From positions 124,001 through 188,000 of the forward strand of contig CAJNOJ010000026.1 in the NCBI GenBank assembly GCA_905250025.1: a stretch of DNA of 64,000 nt. Direction: 5' to 3'. Within the stretch, counting starts at the first letter, position 1; every line of letters starts with the position of its first letter. The notes beneath the pieces were generated by a model, which was given only the letters and a program-made list of their open reading frames with translations, ran no database searches and had not been told where the DNA came from. The translations under genes were made by a program, and so were the position numbers. The stretch is from Adineta ricciae. Lineage: Eukaryota; Rotifera; Eurotatoria; Adinetida; Adinetidae. Below are positions 61,385 through 64,000 of the stretch, one piece after another.

Positions 61385-63550
61385 ATGACTTGTTCTTCTC
61401 CATTGCGACAAGAATACGCTAATTTAACTGTCCTTGATGTTTACGATGAGGCAGCATTAATTGGCAAGGACTTCGAACGTATTATTGAAGGTAAAGCAAA
61501 CAAATCGATCCACACTTTTTCAGTAATAACGATTTAGCGTATGGAACGGAAACTATTCGTGATCTCGTCCCGAAAGTAATTCGTATACTTGAGTTACTTG
61601 AACTGCAGGCGGCGAAAAATGAAAAGGAAACCGATCAATTAATGGAAATGAAAACACGTATCGAACGATTGGAGATCGAAAAGAGCGAAACACGTGAAAT
61701 ACGTGAGAAGTTCGACCAAGAACTCGAAGTTATCGAAGAGCAATGGCGTAAAGAAGTACGTTTTCATGTCTTTTGCTACTTCAAACTTTTCCTTCTCTAT
61801 AATTCACAGGCAGATAATCTTATGGCACTTGTATCAAAACTAGAAGATGAAAATCGCAGATTACGTGATGAACTTCAGCACAAGAGTGATCTGGATGAAA
61901 AAGTCGAGCGAAGCAGTTCGAAAGACAGCATCAGTATGACGACTTCTAACCAACAAAAGAAAATGTTCTTTTATCCGGTTGCCTAGGTGTCACTCGCGAA
62001 GAACTTCAGTGCATCAAAAGTCTAACAGATGAAAACATGAAACTGAAAAAGATGGTGAAAACCAAAGATAAAGAGCTAACTCAAAAAACGCTCGATATCG
62101 AGGCAGTAAGTATTCGTACGACAGCTTTCCGGAGCAGTTTTTGCCCTTGAGTATCTTCGAGAATATAGTCTTTGATTGTCGATAAGTGCACTCCAGTAAC
62201 TCAAATAATGATGAATTGCGAGTCAGCATGAAAAGAGCTTCCTGAAAGATATGAGCGTCATTGAAATACTCTTTAAATGTCTTTGTTCATCAGTAATGAC
62301 GCACATTGCCAAGCGAAGATATGGAATTTAGGGAGATTTTTGTTGATACTTTTAGATCCAAGGTCAACTCGAACGTGTTTGCAAATTAAATTGTACATTA
62401 CGTCAAAGGAATACGTTTTCCGTCAATCAAACTCAACGGTTGATAGTGGAAAAACTCGATTTAGAAGTGCAATTAAAAGAAAAGGAAAATTTCATTACTC
62501 ATATGAAAGATCGTGTCACCGATGATTTGACTAGTCCAGTATCCCCAACAGTAAGTCAAACAAACACGATATAGCAAATATCTTTTCGTTGTTTATCAAT
62601 AGAATCCCACTAATGATTTCTCGACACACGATGCGAATCAACCGCGGTTTTCATTACAAGAATTACGTCAAGTTCTGTGGGAACGAAACGACCTGAAGAC
62701 CAAGTTAGTGGAAGTCGAAGAAGAATTACGATTATTCAAAGAACAGTACGAATATCATGTTGTCATACGTCATTACCGGCATATTCATTAATTTCATTTC
62801 TATTTTCAGCGAAGAAAACAATAATAATAACAATGATGATGATGATAATTGCGCTGTCCAAGGTCCTATTCCTTTAGAGCCCGATGAAAAATTATACGGT
62901 CAAAAGCAAGATGAATCGAAAATTCGTCAATTGTAAGTTGATTGTTTCTCGTTGTTTCCCCATAGGCGTACGTCTACTTGTTGCTATCGTCGCATGTCCC
63001 GCTATGACGTCATATATTCTATTTACTTTCAGTATGAAACTCTGTTTACTTTTCCCCATGATCGCTTGCTTTGCAATTCTATGTTTTTGGTAAGCTTTTG
63101 GCATGGTTGCAAGCAGCAAGTTACGTTGATTGTTTTCCACATTGCATGACCCGAGCGTGTATCAATCATCTCCTCTAATCATGATTTACCGTGAATATGC
63201 ATGCTGTGCTGTTACAGATTATTCTCTGCTAATCGAAAAACTAATCAGCAATACATAAGCCTTCCCAAACATTCGTTTTTGCTTTGTGTCTAATGTTCAA
63301 TGTTGTTTTGTTTGTTTCCAGTCTTCGTGCCTTTTTTCCGTCGACTAAATCATCGCCAATATCCGGCCAAAATCTATCTGGGCAATTGTCTACGCCGTTG
63401 ACAACAGCAAATTCTAGTCGCTTCTCGTCGCCAGCGATTCAATCGACTGGTTCATCATCGAAACGGTTTTCTATCGATAGCTTGTTCAATAGCAATCGTA
63501 AAGCATCGAAATCCAACTTTCCCATCCTTTCGCCACCTTCAACTCAATGA
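61385..63550 (+). CDS. RILPL1: RILP-like protein (RH1/RH2 coiled coil)
   Basis: The start at 61385 leads to NLTVLDVYDEAALIGKDFER, then, after a short intron, YGTETIRDLVPKVIRILELL. This is the RH1 domain with the DVYD signature. A long coiled coil follows (ETDQLMEMKTRIERLEIEK, EIREKFDQELEVIEEQW). An intron at about 61935-61987 removes a false stop and joins to VTREELQCIKSLTDENMKL. RH2 is at about 62645-62745 (RFSLQELRQVLWERNDLKTK), the Rab-binding region for Rab8/10/36 or Rab7-type partners. An Asn/Asp tract (62817-62850), then PLEPDEKLYGQKQDESKI, precede a Ser-rich tail (63320-63550). RILP family members link Rab GTPases to motor and ciliary transport. The choice of RILPL1 over RILP/RILPL2 rests on length and the RH2 context. 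Confidence 0.85.
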
Positions 63551-64000
63551 GAAGAAAACGCAAAAAGTTATTTTTTCATTTTTGTATCATATTTTTCTAT
63601 TTAATTTATTTCTTCCTATTGTTATGCTTATATCTCTGTTCAATATTCGGTCTGCTCAAAATTTTCTTGTGAATTTGTTTTATATCTTTAGTTTTCGCTT
63701 TGTTTTTGGTGATTATTCAACAACAGCAAATGCAGATGAGACATCAACAAATTTACCTGGAACTACAAGAAAATTCCCATTTATTTCCGATGTTCTCAGA
63801 TAAAACTTCGCAATCTTCACGGCAGCTTTCTGTTCGCATCTCTGTCGAGCAGTGAGCAAGAACAAAAAGAAAGACCATGCAGCACACTAGACACAAAACT
63901 TTCTCTTCACTCTTTACTAGTCATATTTTTGTTTCTTTCTCGATTCCCAACTCGTCTTTGTTATTATGATTATTCCCGTTTACAAATAAATGTATGTAAA
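63551..64000 (+). other. Probable 3' UTR of the RILP-like gene
   Basis: A/T-rich sequence downstream of the stop, with AATAAA at 63985-63990. The ORF at 63582-63803 is hydrophobic low-complexity and not supported. Confidence 0.5.

Noticed and set aside
62677-63149. ORFs overlapping the RILP-like introns
   Set aside because: They read through introns of the RILP-like gene in wrong frames; the spliced frame gives the RH2 and PLEPDEKLYGQ segments.
1-64000. Search for CRISPR arrays, rRNA, operons or ribosome binding sites
   Set aside because: The window is eukaryotic with spliced genes; no regularly spaced direct repeats or rRNA-like segments were seen.

Overview
The window looks like animal nuclear DNA: AT-rich, with intron-containing genes whose introns are mostly 45-60 bp GT-AG, compactly packed on both strands. 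The gene set is plainly metazoan (group I mGluR, Eph receptor, SRF, PDZ-GEF, ACBD3, FAF2, RILP-like). Very short introns together with an apparently bacterial-type transporter suggest a bdelloid rotifer. That assignment is inference, because no rRNA or mitochondrial marker is present. No tRNA, rRNA, CRISPR array or intact transposon was recognised.

Layout. 1-2.1 kb: no recognisable gene. 2.15-2.9 kb: a broken TerB-like gene, with a 197-bp stretch present twice around a 24-N gap. 3.0-3.7 kb (-): a kinase-like gene lacking its 5' part. 3.8-8.0 kb (-): a complete group I metabotropic glutamate receptor. 9.1-11.0 kb (+): two tandem paralogous secreted proteins. 11.3-11.8 kb (-): an NPC2/ML-domain protein. 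12.6-22.1 kb (-): a complete RAPGEF2/6 (PDZ-GEF) gene. One 1.8-kb intron of this gene holds, on the opposite strand, a PnuC-type nicotinamide riboside/mononucleotide transporter. 23.1-24.1 kb (-): SRF. 25.8-26.9 kb (+): a rhodopsin-like GPCR. 27.2-29.2 kb (+): an LRR_CC protein. 29.7-32.4 kb (+): two uncharacterised proteins.

33.7-38.2 kb (+): an Eph receptor tyrosine kinase. 38.8-39.4 kb (-): a four-helix membrane protein. 40.4-41.5 kb (-): a C3orf38 homologue. 41.8-45.1 kb (-): ACBD3 (GCP60). 45.9-47.0 kb (+): an AA15 lytic polysaccharide monooxygenase. 47.9-48.8 kb (-): a three-finger C2H2 protein. 50.5-51.1 kb (+): a cysteine-rich secreted precursor. 51.9-53.5 kb (+): a Gln/Pro-rich protein. 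54.1-56.8 kb (-): a Mab-21-like protein with an N-terminal acylation signature. 58.6-60.4 kb (-): FAF2/UBXD8. 61.4-63.6 kb (+): RILP-like.

The genes do not form one pathway; this is ordinary mixed eukaryotic gene order. Loose themes are surface signalling (mGluR, Eph, GPCR), Ras/Rap and Rab regulation (PDZ-GEF, RILP-like), and secreted proteins (LPMO, NPC2, tandem pair, cysteine-rich precursor). The most notable features are the nested PnuC gene, the AA15 LPMO, the tandem secreted pair and several proteins I could not assign. Exon boundaries were inferred by eye from GT/AG sites, reading frame and family conservation.
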